Assembly (NCBI RefSeq): GCF_023503965.1
Contig: NZ_CP097298.1
Location: 558,001 to 622,000, forward strand
Origin: Brevundimonas albigilva
Lineage (GTDB): Bacteria; Pseudomonadota; Alphaproteobacteria; Caulobacterales; Caulobacteraceae
Length of the DNA: 64,000 nucleotides
Direction: 5' to 3'
In this document: positions 8,461-15,911 of the stretch, piece by piece
Numbering within the stretch: the first letter of the stretch is position 1
Layout of the letters: the number at the start of each line of letters is the position of its first letter
Position numbers and translations under genes: made by a program
The notes under the pieces: model-generated
The model's database searches: none
Told to the model about the DNA's origin: nothing
The model's input: only the letters and a program-made list of their open reading frames with translations

Positions 8461-10071
8461 CTAGCCGACCGCGCCGATGGCCATGAACAGCCTGCGCTGC
8501 TCGTTCCAATCCATCGGGAAGGGATGGGCGATCAAGGCGCCGAGTGACAGGGCCTGGGGCTGACGTCCCGCGATGATCTGCTCCACCAGATCCGGCGCCA
8601 TGTAGGCCAGGGGCAGGATCTGGCCGAGGTAGCGAACACAGAGATTCTCGGCCTTGGCCAGTTGGGCGGTCGATCCATGACGACCGGTCCTGAGGTCGGC
8701 CGTCCATCGCCTGGCCATGGCGACGGCCCTGACCAGGGCGCGATCGATCCGATTGGCGGCCGTTGGGGATTGTCCCTCGGCCTCGATCAAGACCGCGTTG
8801 TGCCGGTGCTTCAGCCGGACCGGCAGGATCCACTCGATCTCGCCATCGGCCCGCTCCTCTCGTTCGGCGCCCTGGATCGTTCGGTCACCAGGAATCGCTC
8901 CCTTGGCCGTCAGGATACGAACCTGAGTCTCGCCCAGGGTGACCTTGGCCATGGCGGTTCTCAAACGCTGGTCGGGCTCGGCGTCCAGCCTCCAGGCTGG
9001 ATCGAGCGCCGGAAGGATCCTGTTGGCGACGAAGGCCTCGATCACCCCGGCGGAGATTCGCGTCACGCTACCGGCCTCGTCCTTCCTTCCATTTTCCAGG
9101 GCGACCGAGGAGTAAAACCGGTAACGCTGGCCAGCCTTCCCCTTGGTATGCACCGGCCGCATCGTATGCCCCCGGTCATCCTTCAGGATGCCGCAGAGAA
9201 GGCCGCTGGTTCCCCGGGCGCGATCCTCGGCGAGCGATTGGCTGCGTCGTGTCAAAGCCGCGTTGACGGCCTCCCAGGTCTCGGGAGGCACTATCGCCTC
9301 GTGCGCCCCCTCGACCAGCTTCTCCTTGTGCCTGAGCGCGCCCTTGTAGACGGGGTTCATCAGGATCAGCCGCAAGGCGCCGGGACTGATCACGGCCCCG
9401 CCCCGAACCTTGCCGGCCTTGGTCGTCCGGAGCTTGGATCGAACGCCCTGTCGCCTCAGTTCGGCCTGTAGTTCCAGGACCGAGCGCAGTTCGAGGTATC
9501 GCTCGAACATCATCCTGACCGTGGGCGCCTCATCGGCGTTCGGGATCAGCCTGTGGTCCACGCCATCGTATCCCAGCGGCGGCGGCCCTCCCATCCACAT
9601 GCCCTTGGCCTTGGACGCCGCGATCTTGTCTCGGATCCGCTCGGCCGTGACCTCCCGCTCGAACTGGGCGAAGGACAGCAGCACGTTCAGGGTCAGCCGT
9701 CCCATGCTGTTGGTGGTGTTAAAGGCCTGGGTCACCGAGACGAAGCTGACGCCCCTGGCGTCGAAGGCCTCCACCATCTTGGCGAAGTCCGGCAGCGACC
9801 GGGTCAGGCGGTCCACCTTGTAGACCACCACGATGTCGATCTCGCCCTTGGCGATGTCGGCCATGAGTTGCTTCAGCCCCGGTCGCTCCATGCTGCCGCC
9901 GGAATAGCCGCCGTCGTCATATTCCCTGGGCAGGGCCTGCCAGCCTTCGCCGGCCTGGGACAGGACATAGGCCTCGCAGGCCTCCCGCTGGGCGTGCAGG
10001 CTGTTGAAGCCCTGTTCCAGCCCCTCCTCGGTGGATTTACGGGTGTAGATGGCGCAGCGGAGGGCTTTCAT
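8461..10071 (-). CDS. large serine recombinase / site-specific integrase-type protein, 536 aa
   Basis: Serine-family site-specific recombinase. The N-terminal resolvase domain starts MKALRCAIYTRKSTEEG, with the likely catalytic serine at residue 13. Other domain motifs are YKVDRLTRSLPDFA and LNVLLSFAQFEREVTAERIRD. The recombinase domain follows (GGPPPLGY, ILMNPVYKGALRHKE), then a C-terminal DNA-binding region. The start at 10071 overlaps the DUF2924 stop as ATGA, so it is the third gene of a tightly coupled operon. It faces a tRNA-Ala 270 bp away. No attachment-site repeat could be found by eye, so mobility is inferred. Confidence 0.93.
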   Translation of the reverse strand: MKALRCAIYTRKSTEEGLEQGFNSLHAQREACEAYVLSQAGEGWQALPREYDDGGYSGGSMERPGLKQLMADIAKGEIDIVVVYKVDRLTRSLPDFAKMVEAFDARGVSFVSVTQAFNTTNSMGRLTLNVLLSFAQFEREVTAERIRDKIAASKAKGMWMGGPPPLGYDGVDHRLIPNADEAPTVRMMFERYLELRSVLELQAELRRQGVRSKLRTTKAGKVRGGAVISPGALRLILMNPVYKGALRHKEKLVEGAHEAIVPPETWEAVNAALTRRSQSLAEDRARGTSGLLCGILKDDRGHTMRPVHTKGKAGQRYRFYSSVALENGRKDEAGSVTRISAGVIEAFVANRILPALDPAWRLDAEPDQRLRTAMAKVTLGETQVRILTAKGAIPGDRTIQGAEREERADGEIEWILPVRLKHRHNAVLIEAEGQSPTAANRIDRALVRAVAMARRWTADLRTGRHGSTAQLAKAENLCVRYLGQILPLAYMAPDLVEQIIAGRQPQALSLGALIAHPFPMDWNEQRRLFMAIGAVG

Positions 10072-10481
10072 GGCCGCCCCGCTTTCCTCTGACCGAAGAA
10101 GGCCGGTCCGTTCCACTTGGTGCCGGTGATGGCGAAGGCGACCTGACTGAGGGAAGCGAAGTCCCTACCCCGGTAGTTGAAGCCTTCCTCCTTCACCCAG
10201 ACCTCATGGCGTTCGCCTCGCCAGTCCTTCACGAAGCAGCTACCGGGCTTAATCCTCGGGGCCTGGGACGGCTGGTAGGCCTCGTCCTCGGCGAACCGCT
10301 CCGCCAACCTGGCCAGGCGCTGTTCCATCGTCCGGGACAGGCCGCCCTCGCGGGCGACCTGTTCGCGATAGGCGATCTCCCGCGCCATCAGGTCGCGGGA
10401 TCTGAGCTTTGGCGGAGCGGTCATGAACTTGTCCCGCCATTCCGCCCGCAGGCCCTCCAGGGTCACCGTGTCTTCCGCCAT
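10068..10481 (-). CDS. DUF2924 family protein, 137 aa
   Basis: Protein of unknown function that commonly travels with serine recombinases. The N-terminal half is helical and charged (LEGLRAEWRDKFMTAPPKLR, SRTMEQRLARLAERFAED). The C-terminal part (PGSCFVKDWRGERHEVWVKE, RGRDFASLSQVAFAITGTKW) is the typical DUF2924 module and ends near the family motif WNGPAFFG. ATGA overlaps with both the upstream DUF3489 gene and the downstream recombinase gene point to one transcript and stoichiometric expression. An accessory role in recombination or DNA binding is an inference. Confidence 0.88.
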   Translation of the reverse strand: MAEDTVTLEGLRAEWRDKFMTAPPKLRSRDLMAREIAYREQVAREGGLSRTMEQRLARLAERFAEDEAYQPSQAPRIKPGSCFVKDWRGERHEVWVKEEGFNYRGRDFASLSQVAFAITGTKWNGPAFFGQRKAGRP

Positions 10482-10732
10482 CAGGCGGCCGTGATGCGAT
10501 AGACGGTCAGGCCCCCGACCTTCTCGGTCGCGACCGTCAGGCCCAGCTTCTTGCAGATCTGCCCGGCGATGGCGCCGCGCACGCTGTGGGCCTGCCAGCC
10601 GGTCGCCGCCATGATCTGAGCCGCCGTGGCGCCTTCGGGGCGGCGCAGTAGGGCGACCACCTGGCTGATCTTGCTGAAGCGCGCGGGCTGTGACGCACCT
10701 TCGCCAGCCGGCTTCATATTGTTCTGGTTCAT
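10481..10732 (-). CDS. DUF3489 family protein, 83 aa
   Basis: Small helix-turn-helix-like protein of unknown function. The region KISQVVALLRRPEGATAAQI, then MAATGWQAHSVRGAIAGQIC, is typical of DUF3489 and looks like a winged-helix DNA-binding unit ending in a short hairpin (LTVATEKVGGLTVYRI). The start is the ATG at 10732 with GAGAAATC upstream. Its stop overlaps the DUF2924 start. As first or second gene of the recombinase operon it could act as a regulator or recombination accessory factor (inference). Confidence 0.85.
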   Translation of the reverse strand: MNQNNMKPAGEGASQPARFSKISQVVALLRRPEGATAAQIMAATGWQAHSVRGAIAGQICKKLGLTVATEKVGGLTVYRITAA

Positions 10733-10813
10733 GATTTCTCTCCATCCGCACCCTTGCGGTGGAGCGACCAACGCTTGCTTCCGCCGCCAAGTCCAATGGA
10801 AGAAGGAGAAATC

Positions 10814-10975
10814 TCAGCCTTCGGATTCTGTCCGCCGAAGGAGTTCCAGGGCGCGGGCCAATATGGCCGTCTCATCCGCGAGCGCCGCCACATCTGGCAG
10901 GGCAGCCATCACGTCGGAGGCCGTGGCCAGGTCCCCCGCCTGCTCCAGCCGCGTCCAGATCGCCGACAACATCAT
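10814..10975 (-). CDS. 53-aa ORF at the head of the recombinase operon
   Basis: Short open frame starting MMLSAIWTRLEQAGDLATAS and ending RALELLRRTESEG. It is mostly amphipathic helix and Ala/Leu rich, with high GC at third positions like its neighbours. It lies 81 bp upstream of DUF3489 on the same strand. Its first ATG is only 6 bp from the IS3 end at 10982, so its native promoter has been displaced by the insertion. No clear ribosome-binding site remains except a weak GAAG. Function unknown; the coding call rests on codon bias and context. Confidence 0.5.
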   Translation of the reverse strand: MMLSAIWTRLEQAGDLATASDVMAALPDVAALADETAILARALELLRRTESEG

Positions 10976-10999
10976 GTCTTCTGACGTGACCCCCGTTTC

Positions 11000-11935
11000 T
11001 CATCCAGCCATAACGAGAGTCCTGGGTTGATCTGAACTGGGGTTGTCGGGGTTGGCAAGAGGCCGGTCAGCGCAGCCCCCAACCAGCGCAGCGGACCGGC
11101 CGATCTGTCCGCTGAGCGCTTCTGCATAAGCCTGTGGCGTCAACCACCCGAGCTTCGAGTGCGGACGCCGTTCGTTGTAATCGCGTCGCCACGCCTCCAG
11201 CACTGCGCGGGCGTGCGGCAGGGATCGGAACAGCGTCTCGTTCAGCAACTCGTCGCGCAGGCGTCCGTTGAAGCTCTCGTTGAAGCCGTTCTGCTGGGGC
11301 TTGCCGGGCGCGATGTAATGCCAGCCGACGCCGGTGTCGTCGGACCAGGCCAGGACCGCGTTCGAGGTGTATTCCGTCCCGTTGTCGCTGACGATGGTGT
11401 CGGGCCGGCCCCGCTGCCGGATGACGGCGTCCAACTCCCGCACGACCCGCGCGCCCGACAGCGAGGTGTCGGCCACCAGCGCCAGGCATTCACGCGTGCA
11501 GTTGTCGATCACCGTCAGAATGCGGAAGCGCCGCCCGTCAGTCATCTGGTCGGCCACGAAGTCCAGCGACCAGCGCTGGTTCGCCGCCAGTGGCAGCTCC
11601 AGCGGTCGCCGCGTCCCCATCGCTCGCTTCCGACCGCCGCGTCGACGGACCGTCAGTCGCTCCTCCCGATAGATCCGCTGGACCCGCTTCCTGTTGACCG
11701 CATGACCCTCGCGCCGCAGCAGGACGTGCAGGCGGCGATAGCCGAACCGGCGACGCTCCTGGGCCAGGGCCTTCAGCCGGTCGCGCAGGGCGCCGTCGTC
11801 CGGGCGCGTCGCCTGATAGCGCACGCTCGTCCGATCGACGCCCAGCACACGGCATGCCCGCCGCTCGCTCATCTCGTAGGCGGCCTGCAGATGACCAGCC
11901 GCCTCGCGATAGCCGGCGGGCGTCACCACTTTTTT
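11000..11935 (-). CDS. IS3-family transposase OrfB (integrase core)
   Basis: DDE transposase catalytic part, normally made as an OrfAB fusion. HTH_21-like start ([19 protein letters not shown]), rve integrase core with catalytic residues in [24 protein letters not shown] and [18 protein letters not shown], then [18 protein letters not shown] near the end. There is no proper independent start. A run AAAAAAG at 11929-11935 lies at the end of orfA and would allow a -1 shift into this frame. The frame is intact, but OrfAB cannot be made normally because orfA is split. Confidence 0.9.
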   Translation of the reverse strand, partial: KKVVTPAGYREAAGHLQAAYEMSERRACRVLGVDRTSVRYQATRPDDGALRDRLKALAQERRRFGYRRLHVLLRREGHAVNRKRVQRIYREERLTVRRRGGRKRAMGTRRPLELPLAANQRWSLDFVADQMTDGRRFRILTVIDNCTRECLALVADTSLSGARVVRELDAVIRQRGRPDTIVSDNGTEYTSNAVLAWSDDTGVGWHYIAPGKPQQNGFNESFNGRLRDELLNETLFRSLPHARAVLEAWRRDYNERRPHSKLGWLTPQAYAEALSGQIGRSAALVGGCADRPLANPDNPSSDQPRTLVMAG

Positions 11936-12157
11936 CCCAGCAGGTCCTTCAGCGCCACGTTGTCCAGCATCGCGTCCGCCAGCATCCGCTTGAGCCGAGC
12001 ATTCTCGTCCTCGAGCGCCTTCAACCGCCGAACCTCCGAAACGTCGAGACCGCCGAACTTGGCCTTCCATTTGTAAAAGGTCGCCGAACTGACCCCATGA
12101 CGCCGGCACACCTCCGCCGTCGTCACACCGGCCTCCTGCTCCCGCAGGATCCCAATG
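11923..12157 (-). pseudogene. IS3 orfA, 3' part (interrupted)
   Basis: Transposase OrfA with an HTH_8-type helix-turn-helix ([20 protein letters not shown]) followed by a leucine-zipper-like helix ([20 protein letters not shown]). It ends LLGKKW at 11923. The first codons are missing here: the reading frame runs straight into the inverted repeat of the inserted element, and the missing start (MKRSRFTEEQII) is found at 14859-14892. Confidence 0.88.
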
Positions 12158-12176
12158 TTGGGGACCTATATACGTG
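12158..12176 (+). repeat. left terminal inverted repeat of the IS1595-like element
   Basis: TTGGGGACCTATATACGTG, identical over 19 bp to the reverse complement of 14840-14858. Confidence 0.92.
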
Positions 12177-12224
12177 CTTGACCCAGTGTGCTGAATGCCC
12201 CATAACAAGGGCAGGAGTCGAGCC

Positions 12225-13145
12225 GTGATCCAGTCGTTCAAAACCCTTCCCCAACTCTTCGCGGCCCTCCCGACGGAGCAGTCGGCTATCGACCACCTGA
12301 CGGCGATCCGTTGGGCGAATGGCAAGTTCTGCCCCCTCTGCGGCAACGCGAACGCGGCGAAGATCGGGACGCTGACCGGCACGAACACCCACAAGTGCTA
12401 CGAGTGCCGCAAGCGTTTCTCCATCAAGGTCGGCACCATCTTCCAAGACACCAAGCTGCCCCTGCGCACCTGGTATGCTGCTATCTGGATGATCACGAAC
12501 CACCCGAAAGGTATCGCCTCGACGACGCTGGCGACTGATCTGGGCATCACCCAAAAATCGGCTTGGTTCGTCCTGCATCGCCTTCGCCACGCTGCCCGCA
12601 CGGACAGCTTCAACGCGCCCTTGTCGGGCGAAGTGGAAGTGGACGAAACAGCTGTCGGCGGTCTGGAAAAGAACAAGCACGAGAGCAAGAAGAAGCACGT
12701 CGGTCGTGGTCTGATCGGCAAGACGGTCGTCATGGGTCTGGTGCAGCGCGGCGGGCAAGTGCGTGCTGGCGTGATCGACAACGTGAAGTCAGAGACGCTT
12801 CACGGCGTCATTCAGAACCACGTCGAGGCCGGAGCCACGGTCTACACGGACGAACACCGTGGCTATCGCGGCCTGAATGCCCGCTACGACCACCAGACCG
12901 TCAACCATGGCGCGGGCGAGTACGTGTCGGGCAAGGCGACCACGAACGCCGTCGAAAGCCTCTGGGCTCTCTTCAAGCGCCAGTATCACGGCACTCACCA
13001 CTTCATCTCGCCCAAGCACATGGACGCCTATCTTAACGAGATGACGTTCCGCCTGAACCGCCGCGACATGGACAAGGGGCAGCGCACCACGGCCCTGCTG
13101 TCGCAAATCGAAGGTCCTATGCCTTGGAAGGTGCTGACCGCATGA
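12225..13145 (+). CDS. IS1595-family transposase, 306 aa
   Basis: DDE transposase of the ISXO2-like type. An N-terminal zinc ribbon (FCPLCG, then [18 protein letters not shown]) is followed by a helical region ([35 protein letters not shown]). The catalytic core has the likely acidic residues in [23 protein letters not shown] and [23 protein letters not shown] at 12225 has AGGAG upstream; an ATG at 12195 lacks a site. The stop overlaps the next gene as ATGA. The frame is intact, so this copy may be active. Confidence 0.93.
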   Translation: MIQSFKTLPQLFAALPTEQSAIDHLTAIRWANGKFCPLCGNANAAKIGTLTGTNTHKCYECRKRFSIKVGTIFQDTKLPLRTWYAAIWMITNHPKGIASTTLATDLGITQKSAWFVLHRLRHAARTDSFNAPLSGEVEVDETAVGGLEKNKHESKKKHVGRGLIGKTVVMGLVQRGGQVRAGVIDNVKSETLHGVIQNHVEAGATVYTDEHRGYRGLNARYDHQTVNHGAGEYVSGKATTNAVESLWALFKRQYHGTHHFISPKHMDAYLNEMTFRLNRRDMDKGQRTTALLSQIEGPMPWKVLTA

Positions 13146-13315
13146 GCGACGAGGCACCGAAACCTGAGCGGCCGCTCTATCTCAACATGGATTTCGGAGA
13201 GGCGCTAAGGCGCTTCGCCCAAACCAAGCCCGAAGAGGTAACTCCCGCGCCAGGCCAGAAGAAGAAGGCCGCCAGACCTGGGCCGAAGCCCAAACCTGAC
13301 GGCCCTTCCGATTAG
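13142..13315 (+). CDS. 57-aa protein co-translated with the IS1595 transposase
   Basis: Small protein starting [20 protein letters not shown] and continuing ALRRFAQTKPEEV, with a basic, proline-rich C-terminus (KKKAARPGPKPKPDG). The ATGA overlap with the transposase makes it part of the transposition operon. The basic tail suggests nucleic-acid binding (inference). Its 3' end overlaps a tiny ORF coming from the other strand by 4 bp. Confidence 0.75.
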   Translation: MSDEAPKPERPLYLNMDFGEALRRFAQTKPEEVTPAPGQKKKAARPGPKPKPDGPSD

Positions 13316-13428
13316 CGCCGCTGGTGCGGTCGCGGCTTCGGCTTCCAATGCTCTCTCACCATCTGGATTTTTCCAGCCTTGGTGATGCGCCGGTACTGAT
13401 TGACCGGATAATGCGGCGTCGGATCCAT
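13312..13428 (-). CDS. 38-aa basic small protein inside the IS1595-like element
   Basis: Starts MDPTPHYPVNQYRRITKAGK and continues IQMVREHWKPKPRPHQRR. A strong AGGAGG site lies 6 nt before the ATG at 13428. The protein is highly basic and ends in a Pro/Arg/Lys tail, like the 57-aa neighbour with which it overlaps tail to tail. I do not recognise it. The perfect ribosome-binding site and neat stop support real translation. Confidence 0.6.
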   Translation of the reverse strand: MDPTPHYPVNQYRRITKAGKIQMVREHWKPKPRPHQRR

Positions 13429-13529
13429 GGCAGCCTCCTGTATGGAGTTGACAGGGAATCGCCGCTGCGCCAGAATTCAGGCTCTCACCTCCGAAGATCG
13501 GCGCGGCGACGTGCTTGTTGTATGAACGG

Positions 13530-13556
13530 AAGCCCCTGCTCATGCGGGGGCTTTTG
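13530..13556 (+). terminator. intrinsic terminator within the IS1595-like element
   Basis: AAGCCCC/GGGGCTT stem (13530-13536 with 13547-13553), 10-nt loop, followed by TTTTGT. It may end transcription of the transposase operon. The surrounding 13429-13715 holds no other gene I can support. Confidence 0.7.
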
Positions 13557-13715
13557 TCGTTCAGGGTGTCATCACTTCATTGGCGAGCCTCGCGACGTGG
13601 TTACCAAAGCCACAATAGCGGACTTATGCCCGGCGCCTAGTCCCGAATGCCGCCTCAAAGTTTCCCCGCTGGATTAAATACGTGGTAGATGACCTTCGAC
13701 ACACAGGAGGCATCT

Positions 13716-14219
13716 ATGACCGACATCCTGACGGAAGCCAGAGAGCGGATTGCAGCACTCCAGCAACAGATTGCAATCCTTCAGCAATTTGTGGACTCAG
13801 CGGAAAAAGCGACAGTCCTGCTCCACGGTGAGGCGGCGATCAAATCATCTATGACGGGCGACTTGTCGGTCGATGACTCGTCCACAGCTACTCCGTCCCG
13901 AGACGTGAGTCTCCCGGTCCAAAGCGCCGAATCACCTGTCAAGCGCACACGCGTCTCAGACAATCCGAAGCCTGCAGTACTCATCCCAGCAGCGATAGAA
14001 ATCCTGCGCCAGCACGGCCAGCCGATGAGCCGCCGTCAGCTTCATGAAGCTCTTTCTGGGCGCGGCTTGGTCGTAAAAGGGGCTGATCCGATCAAAGCCC
14101 TAGGAACGATCCTATGGCGTGCTCAAGACCAGATCGTGCAGATCGAGGGTCGAGGCTACTGGCCGAAGGAGGACGTGTATGAGCCTGCTCGATATTGGGG
14201 GAACGCACACGGTCTGTAG
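13716..14219 (+). CDS. passenger gene: coiled coil plus HARE-HTH-like winged helix, 167 aa
   Basis: N-terminal coiled coil (MTDILTEARERIAALQQQIA, residues 1-30), a Ser/Thr/Asp-rich linker, then a C-terminal winged-helix domain at about 85-150 (AAIEILRQHGQPMSRRQLHE, then ALSGRGLVVKGADPIKALG, ending in GRGYWP). The pattern of the last domain resembles HARE-HTH, a module found in chromatin factors, RNA polymerase delta and restriction-associated proteins. ATG at 13716 has AGGAGG upstream; an ATG at 13689 does not. Base composition is lower in GC than the core genes. Role unknown; a regulator or DNA-binding cargo protein is an inference. Confidence 0.72.
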   Translation: MTDILTEARERIAALQQQIAILQQFVDSAEKATVLLHGEAAIKSSMTGDLSVDDSSTATPSRDVSLPVQSAESPVKRTRVSDNPKPAVLIPAAIEILRQHGQPMSRRQLHEALSGRGLVVKGADPIKALGTILWRAQDQIVQIEGRGYWPKEDVYEPARYWGNAHGL

Positions 14220-14339
14220 AACAAGTCACCGTTCCGAATACGTTCCCGCATGAAGCCGCGTCCTGAGCGACGTGCGGAACCTCAGTTAGGGGAGAGTCTA
14301 GACATCGGTATCAGTATGTGAAACGCCACCTATAAGCGC

Positions 14340-14726
14340 TCAGACGTCGATCCTTTCGCACGATCCCCTTTGGATGGACGTCTGCTCTCCGTGATCCTGA
14401 AGGAAGATCTTTTTAACCGCATTCGTGTCGCGATCAATCGTTACAACCACAGCGACTTGGTCGAGCCGAAAACCCGCGTTGAGCATCGCGTTGTATTGTG
14501 ACCGGGCAAAAGTGAGGTGCTCGTAGTTATCCTCAAGGACCTCATAGCCATAGGGCATGAGCCCCGTCTCTACGACGCGATCACTACCAACGACAAAAGT
14601 TGTGGTGTAGCCACCGTTTGGATGATCTTCATCGAATGTGCAACTCCACGTTTCTGAAGTCGGAACCACTATCGCGGCCAGAAGCCCCATTAACACCAGC
14701 TCGCCTCCCACGCCCCAGCCAGCCAT
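14340..14726 (-). CDS. passenger gene: small exported protein, 128 aa
   Basis: The N-terminus MAGWGVGGELVLMGLLAAIV is a hydrophobic signal-type segment, followed by a mature part with two Cys residues (TWSCTFDEDHP and QRGSCERIDV) that could form a disulphide. No family recognised. The lower-GC codon use and position inside the IS1595-like element mark it as cargo. It faces away from the HARE-HTH gene's start and ends 120 bp from that gene's stop. The start could also be the ATG at residue 13. Confidence 0.6.
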   Translation of the reverse strand: MAGWGVGGELVLMGLLAAIVVPTSETWSCTFDEDHPNGGYTTTFVVGSDRVVETGLMPYGYEVLEDNYEHLTFARSQYNAMLNAGFRLDQVAVVVTIDRDTNAVKKIFLQDHGEQTSIQRGSCERIDV

Positions 14727-14806
14727 GATGCTGCAACTACTCAGCTCCGCGCGGCTTGCCTAGTATAACCCCTCATACACTCCTGGTCATCAACAACCCA
14801 TCGGTG

Positions 14807-14823
14807 GCCTCTCGCAGAGAGGC
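14807..14823. other. subterminal hairpin near the right end of the IS1595-like element
   Basis: GCCTCTC-GCA-GAGAGGC, a perfect 7-bp stem with a 3-nt loop, 17 bp inside the right inverted repeat. No T-run follows, so a transposase-binding or structural role is as likely as termination. Confidence 0.35.
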
Positions 14824-14839
14824 GACGGGCAAGGTCACA

Positions 14840-14858
14840 CACGTATATAGGTCCCCAA
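14840..14858 (-). repeat. right terminal inverted repeat of the IS1595-like element
   Basis: Perfect 19-bp inverted match to 12158-12176. Confidence 0.92.
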
Positions 14859-14892
14859 TGATCTGCTCTTCCGTGAACCTTGATCGTTTCAT
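14859..14892 (-). pseudogene. IS3 orfA, 5' fragment
   Basis: The first codons of the interrupted OrfA (MKRSRFTEEQII; the last codon runs into the repeat). Upstream on this strand lies the IS3 leader up to its end at 14956. Joining this piece to 12157 restores a normal OrfA N-terminus ([20 protein letters not shown]). Confidence 0.85.
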
Positions 14893-14956
14893 TCTGTCCG
14901 TCCTTCGTTAGGGCGGACTCTAGCTATTCCTGGAGGAGTTTCAGGGGGTCACGTCA

Positions 14957-15209
14957 CACCTTCAGTTCAACACGTCGAACGAGAATGGAATTATCGCGGC
15001 GGGGCCGCTCGGGCTGGCGAGCATGCCGCCCCACCGATGTGGTCGCTAACTTGACCTACTGCCCTAGCGTACATGGTACTGCATCGGTCGCATAGGTTGC
15101 AGGGTCCAACTTGTTGTCCGTGGCGGTCACCTGTTCTGGGGCCAGCGGAGGTCTAGAGGCTCTAGGAGCCTAAAACGGAACGCTTTCGGACCGTTTGCGT
15201 TGACAACCC
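14957..15209. other. intergenic DNA between the IS3 end and tetR
   Basis: No gene seen. If CTTC at 14960 is the target copy, this stretch is the original upstream region of the 53-aa/DUF3489/DUF2924/recombinase operon and would hold its promoter as well as that of the divergent tetR. Confidence 0.4.
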
Positions 15210-15911
15210 ATGATGAAGGCGGCGACCAAGGATCTCGTGCTGCAGCCGCGCCCGGCCCAAGGCGGTCGGCCCACCCAGGACGTCGCCGCCAAGCTTGAGA
15301 CTCACATCCTGAGCATCGCCCTTCAGCTTTTGTGCGCAAATGATCTGGAAGGCGTCACGATTGACGCGGTGGCCCAGGCCGCCCATGTGTCCAAGCGCAC
15401 TCTCTATGCGAGGTTTCCGACGCGACAGGCCCTGTTTCTGGCTGTGTTGAACCACGCTGTGGAACTCCGGCTGGCGCCGCTGCGTCGGCCGGTGCTGGAT
15501 GGAGACTGGCGTGCCGGGCTCGCCTCTCTGCTCTCGGAAATGCTCGAGGCGTCGGCGGAGACCGAACTCCGGGCCATCGAGCGCCTGCTGCTGTGGGCGC
15601 GGGATCACGATCCCGATCTGGTGCAATCCATGTTCGACCGTTCGAGCGCCCGGCCCGTGCGTGTCATCGCCACGATCCTCGGCGGGGCGGCGGATCGCCA
15701 TGAGCTTGAGGCGCCCGACGTCGAGCGCATGGCCACCATTCTGTTTGAAGCCGCCGTCGTCGGCCCGCGTCGGCGGATGTTGTTCGGCGTCGACCCCAAA
15801 GAGACCGCCGAGGACCGTCGCCGCCATGTTGCCGCGGTGGTCGAGCTTTTACTGGGGGCCGCCTCGGCTCCTTCGCCTTTCCAACAGGAGTGTTCCGATG
15901 CCAACCTATGA
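15210..15911 (+). CDS. TetR/AcrR-family transcriptional regulator, 233 aa
   Basis: The N-terminal helix-turn-helix is visible (GVTIDAVAQAAHVSKRTLYA, then RFPTRQALFLAVL), followed by a helical ligand-binding domain. It overlaps the downstream oxidoreductase gene by 14 bp, so it is probably autoregulated together with that enzyme. The ATG at 15210 is followed by a second ATG; either could be used. Ligand unknown. Confidence 0.9.
   Translation: MMKAATKDLVLQPRPAQGGRPTQDVAAKLETHILSIALQLLCANDLEGVTIDAVAQAAHVSKRTLYARFPTRQALFLAVLNHAVELRLAPLRRPVLDGDWRAGLASLLSEMLEASAETELRAIERLLLWARDHDPDLVQSMFDRSSARPVRVIATILGGAADRHELEAPDVERMATILFEAAVVGPRRRMLFGVDPKETAEDRRRHVAAVVELLLGAASAPSPFQQECSDANL

Larger units (their letters stand above)
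12158..14858 (+). mobile_element. IS1595-like element with passenger genes, inserted in IS3 orfA
   Basis: The two ends are perfect 19-bp inverted copies of TTGGGGACCTATATACGTG (12158-12176 and 14840-14858), with TGACC shared a little further in. Between them are a DDE transposase of the ISXO2/IS1595 type, a co-translated 57-aa partner, a 38-aa convergent ORF, a HARE-HTH-like gene and a secreted-protein gene. At 2.7 kb it is much longer than a simple IS1595 (about 1 kb). The expected 8-bp target duplication is not seen; on the orfA sequence only CA is clearly repeated. Confidence 0.85.
10982..14956 (-). mobile_element. IS3-family (IS407-group-like) element, split by an IS1595-like insertion
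   Basis: The left end starts TGACGTGACCCCC at 10982 and the matching inverted end lies at 14944-14956; weaker matches continue inward in both. Without the inserted 2.7 kb the element is about 1.27 kb, the normal size. It carries orfB, most of orfA, an A6G slippage site, and the orfA 5' end on the far side of the insertion. CTTC sits directly left of the left end (10978-10981) and 3 bp beyond the right end (14960-14963). This may be the target duplication, but the offset leaves it unproven. Confidence 0.88.

Noticed and set aside
13324..13677. 117-aa plus-strand frame in the IS1595-like element
   Set aside because: It has no ribosome-binding site, runs antisense to the 38-aa ORF and through a terminator hairpin.
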